Position numbers and translations under genes: made by a program
In this document: piece after piece, positions 23,801 through 34,889 of the stretch
Layout of the letters: every line of letters starts with the position of its first letter
Position numbering within the stretch: position 1 is the stretch's first letter
Assembly (NCBI RefSeq): GCF_018294505.1
Contig: NC_057809.1
Coordinates: forward strand, 503,810,506-503,874,505
Source of the DNA: Triticum aestivum
Taxonomy: Eukaryota > Streptophyta > Magnoliopsida > Poales > Poaceae
Direction: 5' to 3'
Length of the DNA stretch: 64,000 nt
The notes under the pieces: generated by a model
What the model saw: only the letters and a program-made list of their open reading frames with translations
Databases searched by the model: none
What the model was told of the DNA's origin: nothing

Positions 23801-24606
23801 GGCAGTTGGCTGCATCTGGCTCCGACATCTTTGGTCTGAAGTTCTATGCTCCATGGGTAATGCGCCTCATCAAGCTTCACTCTGCTATCAACTATCAGTC
23901 GTCTGCGCGCAATCACATTATATTCTTGCCAGAGGTTGATCTGTCTGTCGAAGCCATTTACCCAGAGCCTGCAAAGGAGCCAATTTATCTTCACAATGTC
24001 GATCGTCAAAGCTTCACCCAGCTCATTGAAGGAGTTCAGGCCGTTTCTCGTGTTTACCCCTTGGCTGGCAATACATGTGCCCCTCGCACCCAAACTAAAG
24101 CCACTGCAAGTACCATTTCCCAAAGGCCTCGGAAGCGATCTCGTGTTCTCAATGACCGAGAGCTTCTCGTCGCTCTACATCAGAAACAGGATAAGCATCA
24201 TGACTGGCTTAAGCGTCAGATGCAAAGCCTCTTGGTGGACGTCAATCGCATTCGCAATCTTGCCACAAAGAATGCCTTTGTTACACATGAAACCTGTCGG
24301 AGGTCTTGGAAGAGCTTGACATTGCTCAGTGCTGAAGCTGATCTGCAAGACGATGGCTTCATACAGAGATTCATGTTTGACTCAACTCCTCCAAGGAATG
24401 CTCACTTGCGTCGGACTCCCTCACTGGAAGACTCTGACTATTCTTCCTCAGCTGCAACAGTTAATGCCAGAGTCATAGATGATCAAGATGATGCTACCTC
24501 ACCACCTCAAACTTCGGCGCGTATCGACACTGCACCAAGTTCTTCTGCACCACCAAACCTCAACGACGACCCTGCTTCATCGCCTACTCCACATGGGAAC
24601 GAGTAG
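20808..24606 (+). pseudogene. copia env-like / extra ORF downstream of pol
   Basis: The ATG at 20808 begins MATKKSARKGGRQRRGG. The reading stays in one frame through stops TGA 21114-21116, TAG 21192-21194, TAG 21516-21518 and TAA 21693-21695. It shifts by one base near 22473 and continues in a second single frame through TAG 22855-22857 and TAA 23446-23448 to 24606. Nearly 1270 codons are thus recognisable. Order: a basic N-terminus with YRFVTKEYAKNNAIKRPWGD; a Lys/Pro-rich part; a coiled-coil stretch (21840-22060); an acidic Pro/Ala-rich linker; then a folded-looking part with FFDSDKNPYTRPRISSDRFW, FVTDEEHWNEELLLQFYATL and RTIYHIIRRTLWP. No signal peptide or membrane helix is evident. Related ORFs are called env-like in SIRE elements or 'putative plant transposon protein'. 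The function is unknown. Confidence 0.7.
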
Positions 24607-25094
24607 CAAGCTCTATGTCTTCAAGCATATGAGTTGATAGTCTTCAAGCGGGTCCATATGGGTGGTTGCTATACTTTTGCTACATTTGCCAAGTGCTTAC
24701 AGCTCTCACATTTGATACATTTGGTTCGTTTTGAGTTGTAACACTTAAAGTTGATGGTCGTCTGCTACCTTTTCGACACTATGTGATGCGATGATAAATT
24801 CCGCATGTGTGACGATAAATTCCGCACGAAGTCATTTTGCATACGTCCATTTTTCATTATGCATGTCATTATCTTCGTTATATCCTTTCATGCATGATCA
24901 ATTGTCTTCATAGGTAGAAGAGGAGCTCCGCAAGTACAACCTGACATGTGCATTTGCATTCAAAAGCAAAATACTTATATGCACATCTTCAGGGGGAGCC
25001 TTTCTGCTACTCATGAAGATAATACCTAAATCCTTTACAATTTCACATACTTTTATCCCCGTTGAAAACTTCAACCAGTTTGTCATCAATCACC
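24607..25094 (+). other. copia 3' untranslated region
   Basis: No coding signal; AT-rich DNA with repeated GTCTTCA motifs leading to the PPT. Confidence 0.6.
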
Positions 25095-25108
25095 AAAAAG
25101 GGGGAGGT
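25095..25108 (+). promoter_or_regulatory. copia polypurine tract
   Basis: AAAAAGGGGGAGGT directly abuts the 3' LTR, the expected plus-strand priming site. Confidence 0.9.
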
Positions 25109-26442
25109 TGTAAGTGCATATAGTGCCACCCCTAGTTGGTTTTGGAGTATTGACGACAAACTTGGTTGAGGGACTAATGTGTTTGTGAGAATTGCGGGAT
25201 AACACAGGTAGTAGTCCCTCATTGATTCGGTTTTCCTACCGGAGATGGCCTCTAAAAATGTATGAAGACATAGAAGACAAAGGTGGTATGTGAAGACATT
25301 CACATTGAAGACTATGACAAGAGAAGACATCGAGTGAAGACTATGGAGCGTGAAGACTTAGTTGTTTCGTTGTTTCCTTTTCTTCTTTGTTGAGTCATAG
25401 GAACCACCGTACTGTTAAGTGGGGTCCCAATGAACAAAGTCAGAGTGACTCACGTGATGCTTAACCAAAATCCTATGTCTTCGAGCGAAGACAATGAGAG
25501 CAAATCTTATCCAGAGCTGGATGAGTCAGCTTTACTTGTAGCCCAAGTAAAGTTGTCGCGTGTGTTTGAAATGTGACCGTTGGAACACGTGTAAGTCCCT
25601 TAGTGACCTAGGGTCATTTCGGACAAATCAGGTCGGGTTGCCTAGTGGCTATAAATATCCCACCCCCTACACCATAAATTGGTTGGCTGCTCAGAGTTAG
25701 TGCACGGCTTTTGTCGTTTGAGAGCAACCCACCTCGAAGCCTTCGAGAGAGAAATCCTTGCGAGGACAAAGCCCTAAACACCCAGAGCCAAAGAGTGTTA
25801 CGCATCACTGAAGTCTTCCCGTTTGTGTGATCTGAAGACTTGTTACACTTGACGACTGTGAATCCTCCAGCCGGTTAGGCGTCGCGTTGAGTATCCAAGA
25901 GTCATTGTGGATCGCCGGTGAACAAAGTCTGTGAATGTTTGAAATTCTACCTTGAAGACTTACCAGAGTGATTGGACGAGGACTGGGTGTCCTTAGCTCA
26001 AGGGGAATAAGGTGAAGACACGGTCTTCTGAGTTAAATCTCAGCCTCCCTAACCAGACGTACAGTTGTCACAACAACTAGAACTGGTCCAACAAATCATT
26101 GTCTTCAACGAGCAATTGGTTATATCCTTCCCATCTCTTTATTTACAGTTGGTCCTTGTGAAGTCATTGCCTGTTTGCATTATCTATTTGTCTTCACTGT
26201 GTGACTGCTTGTTCTGATTGGCTTCATACTGTCTTCCATCCCGATCCATACTGCCTAGCTGCTATTAGTTTTTGTGCTTTCACTTCATTGAACACTTGAC
26301 TATGGCTTGCCTAGTGTAGTCTACCTTCCGCTGCATGGTAATAGGTTCATTTCTATCGATTGTCTTCGAAACTTCCATGTTTTGAAGACTTCCATGAAAA
26401 TCGACTATTCACCCCCCCTCTAGTCGATAACTAGCACTTTCA
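25109..26442 (+). repeat. copia 3' LTR (1334 bp)
   Basis: TGTAAGTGCATATAGTGCC to CTAGCACTTTCA, colinear with 12876-14174. Confidence 0.95.
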
Positions 26443-26447
26443 ACCAT
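26443..26447. repeat. copia target-site duplication, right copy (ACCAT)
   Basis: Partner of ACCAC at 12871-12875, with one C-to-T change. Confidence 0.8.
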
Positions 26448-28792
26448 GGTTGAAACGTCTGTTCAGAAACAAAGAGCATGCCAAGTTGATGCGATGGCAC
26501 AGAGAGGACCGTAAGAAAGATGGGAAGTTGAGAGCACCCGCTGACGGGGCGCAGTGGAGAAAATTCGAGAGAAATCACTGGGAGGAGTTTGCAGGTGATG
26601 CAAGGAATGCATGGTTTGGTTTAAGCGCGGATGGCATTAATCCTTTTGGGGAGCAGAGCAGCAATCACAGCACCCGACCATTAGTTGAAGAACTTTTACA
26701 GTTGTGGAATGGAAACGGTGTATGTGTGTGGGATGAGCACAGACAGGAGGAATTTGACCTGCATGCATTGCTGTTTGTAACCATCAATGATTGGCCTGCT
26801 CTCAGTAACCTTCCAGGACAGACAAACAAGGGATACCACGCATGCACACACTGTTTAGCTGACACCTCAAGTATATACCTGGACAAATGCAGGAAGAATG
26901 TGTACTTGGGGCATCATCGATTTCTTCCGACCAACCATCAATGTCGAAATAAAGGAAAGCATTTCAAAGGTGAGGCAGATCACCGGAAGAAGCCCTCCAT
27001 GTGTACCGGTGATCACGCACTTGCTATGGTCAATATTTACACGTAATCTTTGGAAAGGGTCCCGGCGGACTATCTGTTCCGAATGACGCTGAGGGGACGC
27101 GCACCCATGTGGAAGAAGAAACCTATATTTTGGGACCTACCCTACTGGAAAGACCTAGAGGTCCGCTCTTCAATCGATGTGATGCACGTGACGAAGAACC
27201 TTTGTGTGAACCTGCTAGGCTTCTTGGGCGTGTATGGGAAGACAAAAGATACACCGGAGGCACGTGAGGACCTGCAACTTTTGCACGGAAAAGACAACAT
27301 GCCTCCAAAGCAGTATGAAGGTCTTGCCAGCTACGCTCTTACCAAAGAAGAGAAGGAAATCTTCTTTGAATGCATGCTCAGTATGAAGGTCCCGTCTGGC
27401 TTCTCGTCAAATATAAAGGAAATAATAAATATGCCAGAGAAAAAGTTCCAGAACCTAAAGTCCCATGACCGCCACGTGATTATGACGCAACTGCTTCCAG
27501 TTGCATTGAGGGGGCTTCTACCGGAAAATGTTCGATTAGCCATTGTGAAGCTATGTGCATTCCTCAATGCAATCTCTCAGAAGGTGATCGATCCAGAAAT
27601 CCTACCAAGGTTAAGGAGTGATGTGGCGCAATGTCTTGTTAGTTTCGAGCTGGTGTTCCCACCATCCTTCTTCAATATCATGACGTGCGTCCTAGTTCAT
27701 CTAGTCGACGAGATTGTCGTTCTGGGTCCCGTATTTCTACACAATATGTTCCCCTTTGAGAGGTTCATGGGAGTCCTAAAGAAATATGTCCGTAACCGCG
27801 CTAGGCCAGAAGGAAGCATCTCCATGGGCCATGAAACAGAGGATGTCATTGGGTTTTGTGTTGACTTCATTCCTGACCTTAAGAAGATTGGTCTCCCTCA
27901 ATCGCGGTATGAGGGGAGACTAACTGGAAAAGGCACGCTAGGAGGGGACTCAATAATATGTAGGGACGGGCATTCTTGGTCTCAAGCACACTACACAGTT
28001 CTACAAAACTCTACCTTGGTGACCGTGTATGCCGATGAACACAAGAACATTCTGCGCTCCAAACACCCAGAGAAGTGTGATGACTGGATTACATGTGAAC
28101 ACATCAAAACTTTCGGCAGTTGGTTGGAAACACATCTCAGAGGTGACAACACTGTTTCTGATGAGCTGTACTCGTTGTGTAGGGGACCATCTTCGACTGT
28201 ATTGACTTATAAAGGATACAAGATAAATGGGAATACATTTTACATGATCGCCAAAGATCAAAAGAGCACCAACCAAAACAACGGTGTCCGCTTTGATGCA
28301 GCAACCAAGAGGGGAAATGGCACATATTATGGTTACATAGTGGACATATGGGAACTTGACTACGGACATGATTTTAAGGTCCCTTTGTTTTAGTGCAAAT
28401 GGGTCAATCTGTCAGGAGGCGGGGTACAGATAGACCCACAGTACGGAATGACAACAGTGGATCTGAACAATCTTGAGTACACAGATGAACCATTCGTCCT
28501 AGCCAATGATGTGGCGCAGGTTTCCTATGTGAAGGACATGTCTACCAAACCGAGAAAAAGAAAAGATAAGGAAGCGAATACATCATACGATGAGCCAAAG
28601 CGCCACATAGTTCTTTCAAGAAAAAGATACATCGTGGGATTGGAGGGCAAGACATACATGTCTGAAGATTATGAAAAGTTTCATGAAATTCCTCCCTTCA
28701 AAGTCAAGGCTGACCCGAGCACCCTGTTAAACGATGAAGATTATCCATGGTTACAGCGCAATAAGCAAAGGACACAAGCGAAGAAAAAGTGA
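26443..28792 (+). pseudogene. CACTA TNP2 transposase, main part
   Basis: Continuation of 12446-12875. It contains LRAPADGAQWRKFERN, RNAWFGLSADGINPFGEQSS, EFDLHALLFVTINDWPALSN and GYHACTHCLAD, then the DUF4218/DUF4216-like C-terminal half (SSIDVMHVTKNLCVNLLGFLG, HNMFPFERFMGVLKKYVRNR, EGSISMGHETEDV). After HST it jumps straight to RPLVEELL. From my knowledge of the family about 40 residues are missing there, in frame. Around 27037-27090 two compensating indels put a short conserved stretch (VIFGKGPGGLSVPND) out of frame, with a TAA at about 27044. An in-frame TAG at 28391-28393 precedes a basic tail ending at 28792. Confidence 0.88.
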
Positions 28793-28854
28793 AGACTTTC
28801 TCTCCACAACTATTATGATGATGCCTTTGATCTAGAATATCACTGCAGTTACAT

Positions 28855-30420
28855 GTGAAGAAATGAAATGCCTTTTGTAACAGATGAGTTTCCGTATGTA
28901 ACCCTGGTACTTCAAAAGAGATTGTCCGTTTTGTACACGAAGTGCATCCAGTTTTGCTGTAACCCTCTCAACTTTTTAGCACATGCTATGTGGGTGAAAT
29001 GATGATACCATACCAACTACCAGCCTCTTTAGAGTTCATTTGTAGTGCTTTTCAATTTCAGGGTCATTTAGCTCAAAAAATCAGTAAATGCATGAAAAAC
29101 AACAAATGAAGTCATAAAGGGTTGAAAATTGATGGTGTGGCTTTGAATGGTGCATTTTGAACACACAAAAAGTCTGGAGTTCAAATAAGTTCAAAAAATG
29201 AAATCCCTTTGTAACAGATGAGTTTTCGTCCGAAACCCTGATACTTCGAAAGAGATTGTCCATTTTGTACACGAAGTGCATCCAGTTTTTGCCGTAACCC
29301 TCTCAACTTTTTAGCACATGCTATGTGGGTGAAATTATGATACCATGACAACTTTCAACCTTTTCAGAGTTCATTTATAGTGCTTTTCAATTTCAGGGTC
29401 ATTTAGCTCAAAAAAATTAGTAAATGCATGAAAAATACCAAATGAAGTCAGAAAGGGTTGAAAATTGATGATGTGGCTTTGAATGGTGCATTTTGAACAC
29501 ACAAAAAGTCTGGAGTTCAAATAAGTTCAAAAAATGAAATCCCTTTGTAACAGATGAGTTTTCGTCCGAAACCTTGATACTTCGAAAGAGATTGTCCATT
29601 TTGTACACGAAGTGCATCCAGTTTTTGCCGTGACCTTCTCAACTTTTTAGCACATGCTATGTGGGTGAAATGATGATAAGATGCCAACTTTCAACCTCTT
29701 TAGAGTTCATTTGTAGTCATTTTCAATTTCAGGTTCACTTAGATAAAAAAATAGTAAATGCATGAAAAATAACAAATGAAGTCAGAAAGGGTTGAAAATT
29801 GATGATGTGGCTTTGAATGGTGCATTTTGAACACATAAAAAGTCTGGAGTTCAAATAAGTTCAAAAACATGAAATCCCTTTGTAACAGATGAGTTTTCAT
29901 CCGAAACCCTGATACTTCAAAAGAGATTGTCCATTTTGTACATGGAGTGCATCCAGTTTTTTTCGTAACCCTCTCAACTTTTTAGCACATGCTATGTGGG
30001 TGAATTGAAGATTCCATGCCAACTTTCAATCTCTTCAGAGTTCATTTGTAGTGTTTTTCAATTTCAGGGTCATTTAGCTCAAAAAAAATCTGTAAATGCA
30101 TGAAAAATAACAAATGAAGTCAAAAAAGGTTGAAAATTGATGATGTGGCTTTGAATGGTGCATTTTGAACACACAAAAAATCTAGAGTTCAAATAAGTTC
30201 AGAAAAATGAAATCCTTTGTAACAGATGAGTTTTTGTCCGAAACCCTCATACTTCGAAAGAGATTATCCATTTTGTACATGAAGTGCATCCAGTTTTTGC
30301 CGTAACCCACTCAACTTTTTAGCACATGCTATGTGGGTGAAATTATGATACCATGCCAATTTTTAACCTCTTCAGAGTTCATTCGAATGTTTTTCAATTT
30401 CAGGGTCATTTAGCTCAAAG
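28855..30420. repeat. 335-bp tandem array, about 4.6 units
   Basis: The marker TGTAACAGATGAG recurs at 28877, 29210, 29546, 29881 and 30218 (spacing 333-337). Each unit also has TTTTGTACACGAAGTGCATCC, GCACATGCTATGTGGGTGA and GAATGGTGCATTTTGAACAC. It follows the TNP2 gene directly. Arrays of this kind are known in the non-coding parts of Triticeae CACTA elements. Short open frames inside are repeat by-products. Confidence 0.95.
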
Positions 30421-30433
30421 AATGAACTAATAT

Positions 30434-30590
30434 AAAAAAGAATGAACCAGAAAACTTTTATGAAACTCTAATAGCAAAAATAATAAACTAAAAGAACGAA
30501 CTAGAAAACTTTAATGAAACTCTAATAGCCTAAAGAATGAACTAGAAAACTTTAATGAAACTCTAATAGCAAAAGGAATCAACTAAAAAG
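30434..30590. repeat. short tandem repeats after the array
   Basis: Three imperfect units of about 43-52 bases built on GAACTAGAAAACTTTAATGA followed by AACTCTAATAGC. Confidence 0.8.
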
Positions 30591-31280
30591 CTTTTATAAA
30601 ATTATATAAAATTTATGCAACTAAAATTATCAAAGTATTTTTTGTTCAAAACATTAATAGCAAAAGAATTTTTGAGAAATTTTTTGTTTGAAACTTTAAC
30701 AGCAAACTAAAATAAAAAAATCTGTTTTTGATTAAAACATATATTTCGAATAACCTAAAAATTACCGAATTAAATAGAATGATAAAACACAATAATATTA
30801 AATAGCAAGAAAAAGAATCACTCAAAAATCTATTTTTATAGTAAAGTTATTCACAAACTAGTGATTCACACAAATTGCAAAAATATCAAATTTAAACTAT
30901 TCAAATTGGAAAACTAATGGCACTAATAGAAAGTTTATAATTTTTATTACCTAAAAGCAAAAAGAATCGCTGAAAAACAGTAAGTATTTTGCTGTAAGTA
31001 GAAACAAAATAAAAATAAATAAAGAAAAAAAAGAAAACAAAAAGCTTGAAAAAATGCCACCTACTCGGCCAGCACGGCCTAAATACGACGACAAACCCAA
31101 CCATTGGCCAGCATTCAGGCTCGCAGAAGGCCCAGTAGGCCCATATGCAGCATAGTGTGTGATTAGGCCCAGTAAGCCTGCATTTGAGAGGACCTCAAGA
31201 GGGCAGCCGCAGTGGGGCTTATAAACCACTCCGAGCTCCTCTCAACTAGCGAGGTGGGACTAAACTTTTGGGCGCTGGCA
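30591..31280. other. AT-rich CACTA non-coding DNA
   Basis: No gene, tRNA or clear element boundary seen. From about 31055 the composition rises as the stretch approaches the inverted repeats. Confidence 0.5.
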
Positions 31281-31284
31281 GAAC

Positions 31285-31500
31285 AAGGCCTTTGGTCTCG
31301 GTTGGTAGCAGCAACCGGGACGAATGGGGTGCATCGGTACCGGTTTGTGGCACCAACCGGGACCAATGCCTTCTTTAGTCCCGGTTGGTGCCACCAACCG
31401 GGACCAAAGGTCAGACCTTTGGTCCCGGTTGGTGGCACGAATCGAGACCAAAGGGGGGCATTGGTCCCGGTTGGTGCCACGAACCGGGACCAATGCTTCG
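31285..31500. repeat. CACTA inverted repeats (GGTCCCGGTTGGTG type), five units
   Basis: Five units, each itself a small hairpin of the form TTGGTCCCGGTTGGTG then CACCAACCGGGACCAA, at about 31291, 31340, 31374, 31418 and 31462. Such motifs are the sub-terminal or promoter-proximal repeats of grass CACTA elements, where they probably bind the transposase. Confidence 0.8.
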
Positions 31501-31502
31501 TC

Positions 31503-31509
31503 TATATAA
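31503..31509 (+). promoter_or_regulatory. TATA box after the CACTA repeats
   Basis: TATATAA sits just after the last inverted repeat, followed by a C/T-rich leader and an ATG near 31568. It probably drove the second CACTA gene (43447-47129). No reading frame proves the link. Confidence 0.45.
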
Positions 31510-32509
31510 GCAAACACATAGAAATTTTCATTCAGTTCGATCGATCTCCTTGTCCTCTCCTCCGACGATGATGCCAGGCTGCTCTCGTCCTCGTCATCGC
31601 CTCCCCGAGCCCGCGCCGTCCTCATTGCCGGCATCCCCGAGCCCGCCATCCTCGTCCCCGTCGCCGCGTGCCTTCCCAAGCCCGCCTCCTCATCCCCGTC
31701 GCCGCGTGCCGCCCCGAGCCAGCCGTCCCTGTCACCGCGTGCCGCCCCGAGCCCGCTGTCTTCGTCACCGGACTCCAGCCATCGCCGCCCCCTCGAAGTG
31801 AGCCCCCCTTTCCCATGGTCCTGAGCGCCCCTTGCGCCCGAGCGCCCCTTGCTCTGCCCCTGCTCCATGGTCACCGCTGGCCCCGACGCATTGAAGAGCA
31901 GAAGGAGAGGAGAGGAGAAGGGGTGGAGCAGCAGCAACGCGCTGTCCACTTTTCTGCAATTTCTGATTTTTTACAAATATGAACAATGCATATAGAAGGT
32001 GTTTGATGAAATGCTAGATGGCTTTAGGCATTTTTGGAATTTCTGAAATTTTTTGTGGTGAGGTACTGATGCAAGACAAAGGCGATGGCAAAATTTCAGA
32101 ATTTTTGGAGTGGTTTAGAATAGGTTTCAGGAAGTAATTTGAATCTGATTCAAGTTTCATTTGAATGAAATTTAAAAAAATTGAACTATGGATCAGAAGG
32201 TTTTTGGTGAAATGGAGTGTGGGTATTGTCATGAACTTGGAGTAATTTTTCTGGTTGTAAAAGAGTTAGTAAAATTTAGAATATGCTAAATATGTCAAAA
32301 ATGTTTTTCTGTTCATAGAAAGTTTTTTGTTCATATATAGGAAGTTTTTATAGATGACTATGGATATATGAGCAATGATGATCCATGGATGTATGCATTG
32401 ATATATATGAGGAATGATGTTCATAGAATATTTACCAAGTATATATGTATTTTTGTTCATATATATATTTTTTCATAGCATTTTTTCCATTTATATATGT
32501 ATGTGGCTA
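31510..32509 (+). other. putative leader/first exon, then intron-like DNA
   Basis: 31568-31800 is GC-rich with repeated CCGTCGCCGCGTGCC-like blocks and no recognised domain. A sharp change to AT-rich DNA after about 31900 looks like an exon-intron transition. No gene can be called. Confidence 0.35.
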
Positions 32510-32765
32510 TGTATGTATAGATGTATGTATGTATGTATAGAATTATGTATGTGGATACATGAGGGGGGGGTCGATATACCCCCTCTTCGATAACATTTTT
32601 TCCATATATGTACGTATGTCGTCGTCGATATACCCCCTCCTCGATAACATTTCCTTTTTCATATGTTGAGTTAGTTGATTTAGGTTAGTGCATTTTAGGT
32701 TAGTTGATTTATATTGCATTTTAGGTTAGTTGTTGTTAGTGCATTTTAGGTTAGTAGATTTTAGG
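32510..32765. repeat. microsatellite and short repeats
   Basis: A GTAT-rich microsatellite (32510-32540). A duplicated block TCGATATACCCCCTC...TCGATAACATT (32571-32650). Then five or six copies of TTTAGGTTAGT (32675-32770). Confidence 0.75.
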
Positions 32766-32774
32766 TTAGTGGAG

Positions 32775-33110
32775 AGGAAAAAGGAAAATAAGGAAAAAGA
32801 TGAAAAGAGGAAGAAGGAAGAAGGAAGAAGAAGAAAAAGAAGTAGAGGAAAAAGGAAATTAAGAAGAGGAAGAAGGAGGAGAAGAAGGAGAAGAAGAGGA
32901 GAGGAAGAAGAGGAGAAAAAAATTAGAAGAGGAAGACGAAGAAAAAAAAGGAGAAGAAGAAGGAATAGAGGAGAAAAAGAAAAAAGAAGAAAGGAGAAGA
33001 AGAAGGAATAAAGGAGAAGAAGAAAAAATAGAATAATTATATTTTTTTCTTCTTCTCCTCTATTCCTTCTTCTTCTCCTCTTTTTTTGTTCTTATATTTT
33101 TTCTTCTTCG
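32775..33110. repeat. GA-rich tract followed by its TC-rich complement (hairpin)
   Basis: About 250 bases of nearly pure A/G are followed by about 75 bases of C/T. GAGAAGAAGAAGGAATAGAG near 32954 and CTCTATTCCTTCTTCTTCTC near 33057 are exact complements, so the boundary folds back. The open frame over the GA tract (Lys/Arg/Glu only) is not a gene. Confidence 0.8.
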
Positions 33111-33262
33111 AGCGTCGATCAACCCCCTCTCGCTCGACCAACTCTCCAAGGATTGCCAAGCGGTCGAGGATCGGGAACTAGGGTAGAGGGTCGAGGGTCA
33201 CCGAGGGGTCGAGGGAGGGGGGGATGTCGATCAAACCCCTCTCACTCGACCAACTCTCGAGG
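33111..33262. repeat. two copies of a 35-base block
   Basis: TCGATCAACCCCCTCTCGCT and its continuation CGACCAACTCTC at about 33115 recur with two changes at about 33228. Confidence 0.8.
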
Positions 33263-34444
33263 ACATCCAAACCCTAGAAAAAATGTTGTCGATCTCCTAC
33301 CCCTCCCGACCCTACCCGACAAACTCTCTCGAGATTTATAAGAGACTAGTAAATGTGCCTGTGCGTTGCAACGGGAGAAAAAAAATCTCAAACATTTCAA
33401 ATGACCCATCCGCGTTGCCACTTCACCAGCCACCATCATCGATGGTGGTCACATTGTCTAACCACTCACGATGAACATGATCAATCCCAAGGTGATGAAT
33501 TTGCTCCTTACACTCTGGCACACCACTTTCATAAATCTCGCAATCCATTGAACTTGTAACGATAACGGGCTTCATTCCATCTTAACTACACTTGGTGCAT
33601 GCATCATCCCCACATGTATGCCCCCTAGCCCAAGACCCCTCCGTTTGTGACGGCCCCTTCATGCATCGAATCATAATTATTTCGATGGTCAACATCACCA
33701 CCTTCTGACCTCCATTGGATGCATGTGTTGTCCTTAATACTCAATCTTGCTTCAAACTTGTAATGTTGGTGGGCATTACCTCTATCGCACCATACTCCCA
33801 TGCAATTCGAGGGTCAGGGACCTACACTCAAACTTTCTCTTCACTTCGCTTGGCTTCTCGTCGGTTCTTGTTGTTTATCGAGCAAGAGAGGTGTAAGTTT
33901 ATTGTGTTTCAAAATTTTAGCTAAAAAGAATATTATTAAAAAAATGCATATGAGGTGACAATGAAGACTGTATGTATCCCTCCGTCTGAGTTTATTGGTT
34001 TATTGGAACACTGTACATATTATGACATGCACACATGGTAAGTGAATCGAACTTGATGAAAACAAAATAAAATTTAATGTATTACCATATAGCATGTGCT
34101 AAGTGACTCAAATTTAATGTATTACCATATAGCATGGAGGCTTGTAGTCGTCGCAGGAGATCGAGGGACCAAGACCCCAAGTACTACCCATATTTATTTG
34201 GGATAGATCAACTAACCACATCTGTCTGCATCTCCTTACCCAATCGGTCTAAAAGGCCGGCCCCAGTGGCGGTGAGAGGATCTAAACATTGTGATGTCAA
34301 GCTTTAGTAATGGCAGATTTTACATAGAAGTGAAACTTTGCTAAGAAAAATGAGATCAAAATAATTTTATTTTATTTTATGTTACTTCCAACTATACAAC
34401 TTGTGAAAAATGAAAGTTGGAAGAGTAGAATATAAAACTAAGTA
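33263..34444. other. unassigned DNA
   Basis: No gene identified. At 33344 a segment starting ACTAGTAAATGTGCCTGTGC with a following GTTGCAACGGG resembles a motif often seen at ends of plant mobile elements, but I cannot name it. At 33980 CCCTCCGTCTGAGTTTATTGG looks like a Stowaway end without a partner. A 25-base block ending ATTACCATATAGCAT is duplicated near 34072 and 34111. Confidence 0.4.
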
Positions 34445-34696
34445 CTCCCTCCGGTCTTCTTTACTCAGCATATATGATTTGTTGAAGTCAATCTTTGTAA
34501 AGTTTGACCAATTTTATAGTTATGGAAAAAATATCAACATTCACAACATGAAATCAAAACATTAGATGCATCATTAATTTACTTTTTATAGTGTATAACT
34601 TGAGTATTATATTAACGGTGATATTTTCAATATAAATATAATCAACTTTTACGAAGTTTGACTTCGGACAATCGTCTAGAAGTAAAAAGGATGGGG
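34445..34696. mobile_element. Stowaway-type MITE (Tc1/mariner), 252 bp
   Basis: Begins CTCCCTCCGGTCTTCTTTACTC, the Stowaway terminus, directly after a TA (34443-34444). The other end reads AGTAAAAAGGATGGGG before a TA at 34697-34698. That is the degraded inverted complement. The interior is AT-rich with the common AAAGTTTGACCAA segment. It has no coding capacity, as expected of a MITE. Confidence 0.8.
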
Positions 34697-34884
34697 TACG
34701 ACTAAAGGGGAAGGGCCTCCTGTGTTGTTTGATGGGGATATGGAATGCCGATCAGTACAACGGTATAGCAAGAGCAGTACCAGATGCCGACGGGTGGCGG
34801 CGGCGAAAGAATGGTGAGTCTCTCGTGCCTCGTGGCTCGCAGGAGGTAGCCATGTCTTGCAACTAAGATCACTGACGCCTGACA

Positions 34885-34889
34885 GGGAG
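34885..34889. repeat. target-site duplication, left copy (GGGAG)
   Basis: GGGAG before the LTR at 34890, repeated at 41080-41084. Confidence 0.9.

Larger units (their letters stand above)
12876..26442 (+). mobile_element. Ty1/copia element of the SIRE/Maximus type, complete but inactive
   Basis: 13,567 bp with two LTRs (1299 and 1334 bp), TG...CA ends, an initiator-Met type PBS and a purine-rich PPT. Coding order is gag, protease, integrase, reverse transcriptase, RNase H, which is the copia order. A second long ORF follows pol, as in the SIRE lineage, whose members carry a so-called env-like ORF. By eye the LTRs differ at roughly 16 positions in the first 400 bases (about 4%), so the insertion is not recent. 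All three reading regions hold stops or frameshifts. The Maximus name is by recognition of LTR and pol. Confidence 0.9.

Noticed and set aside
28855..30420. CRISPR-like or repeat-encoded protein
   Set aside because: Tandem units of 335 bp without spacers in a plant genome; the short open frames are repeated by-products.
32675..32770. Telomere-like TTTAGG repeats
   Set aside because: The unit is TTTAGGTTAGT with irregular spacing, not the plant telomere unit TTTAGGG.
32730..33011. Frame of 93 codons made of Lys, Arg and Glu
   Set aside because: A translation of the GA-rich simple tract; not a gene.
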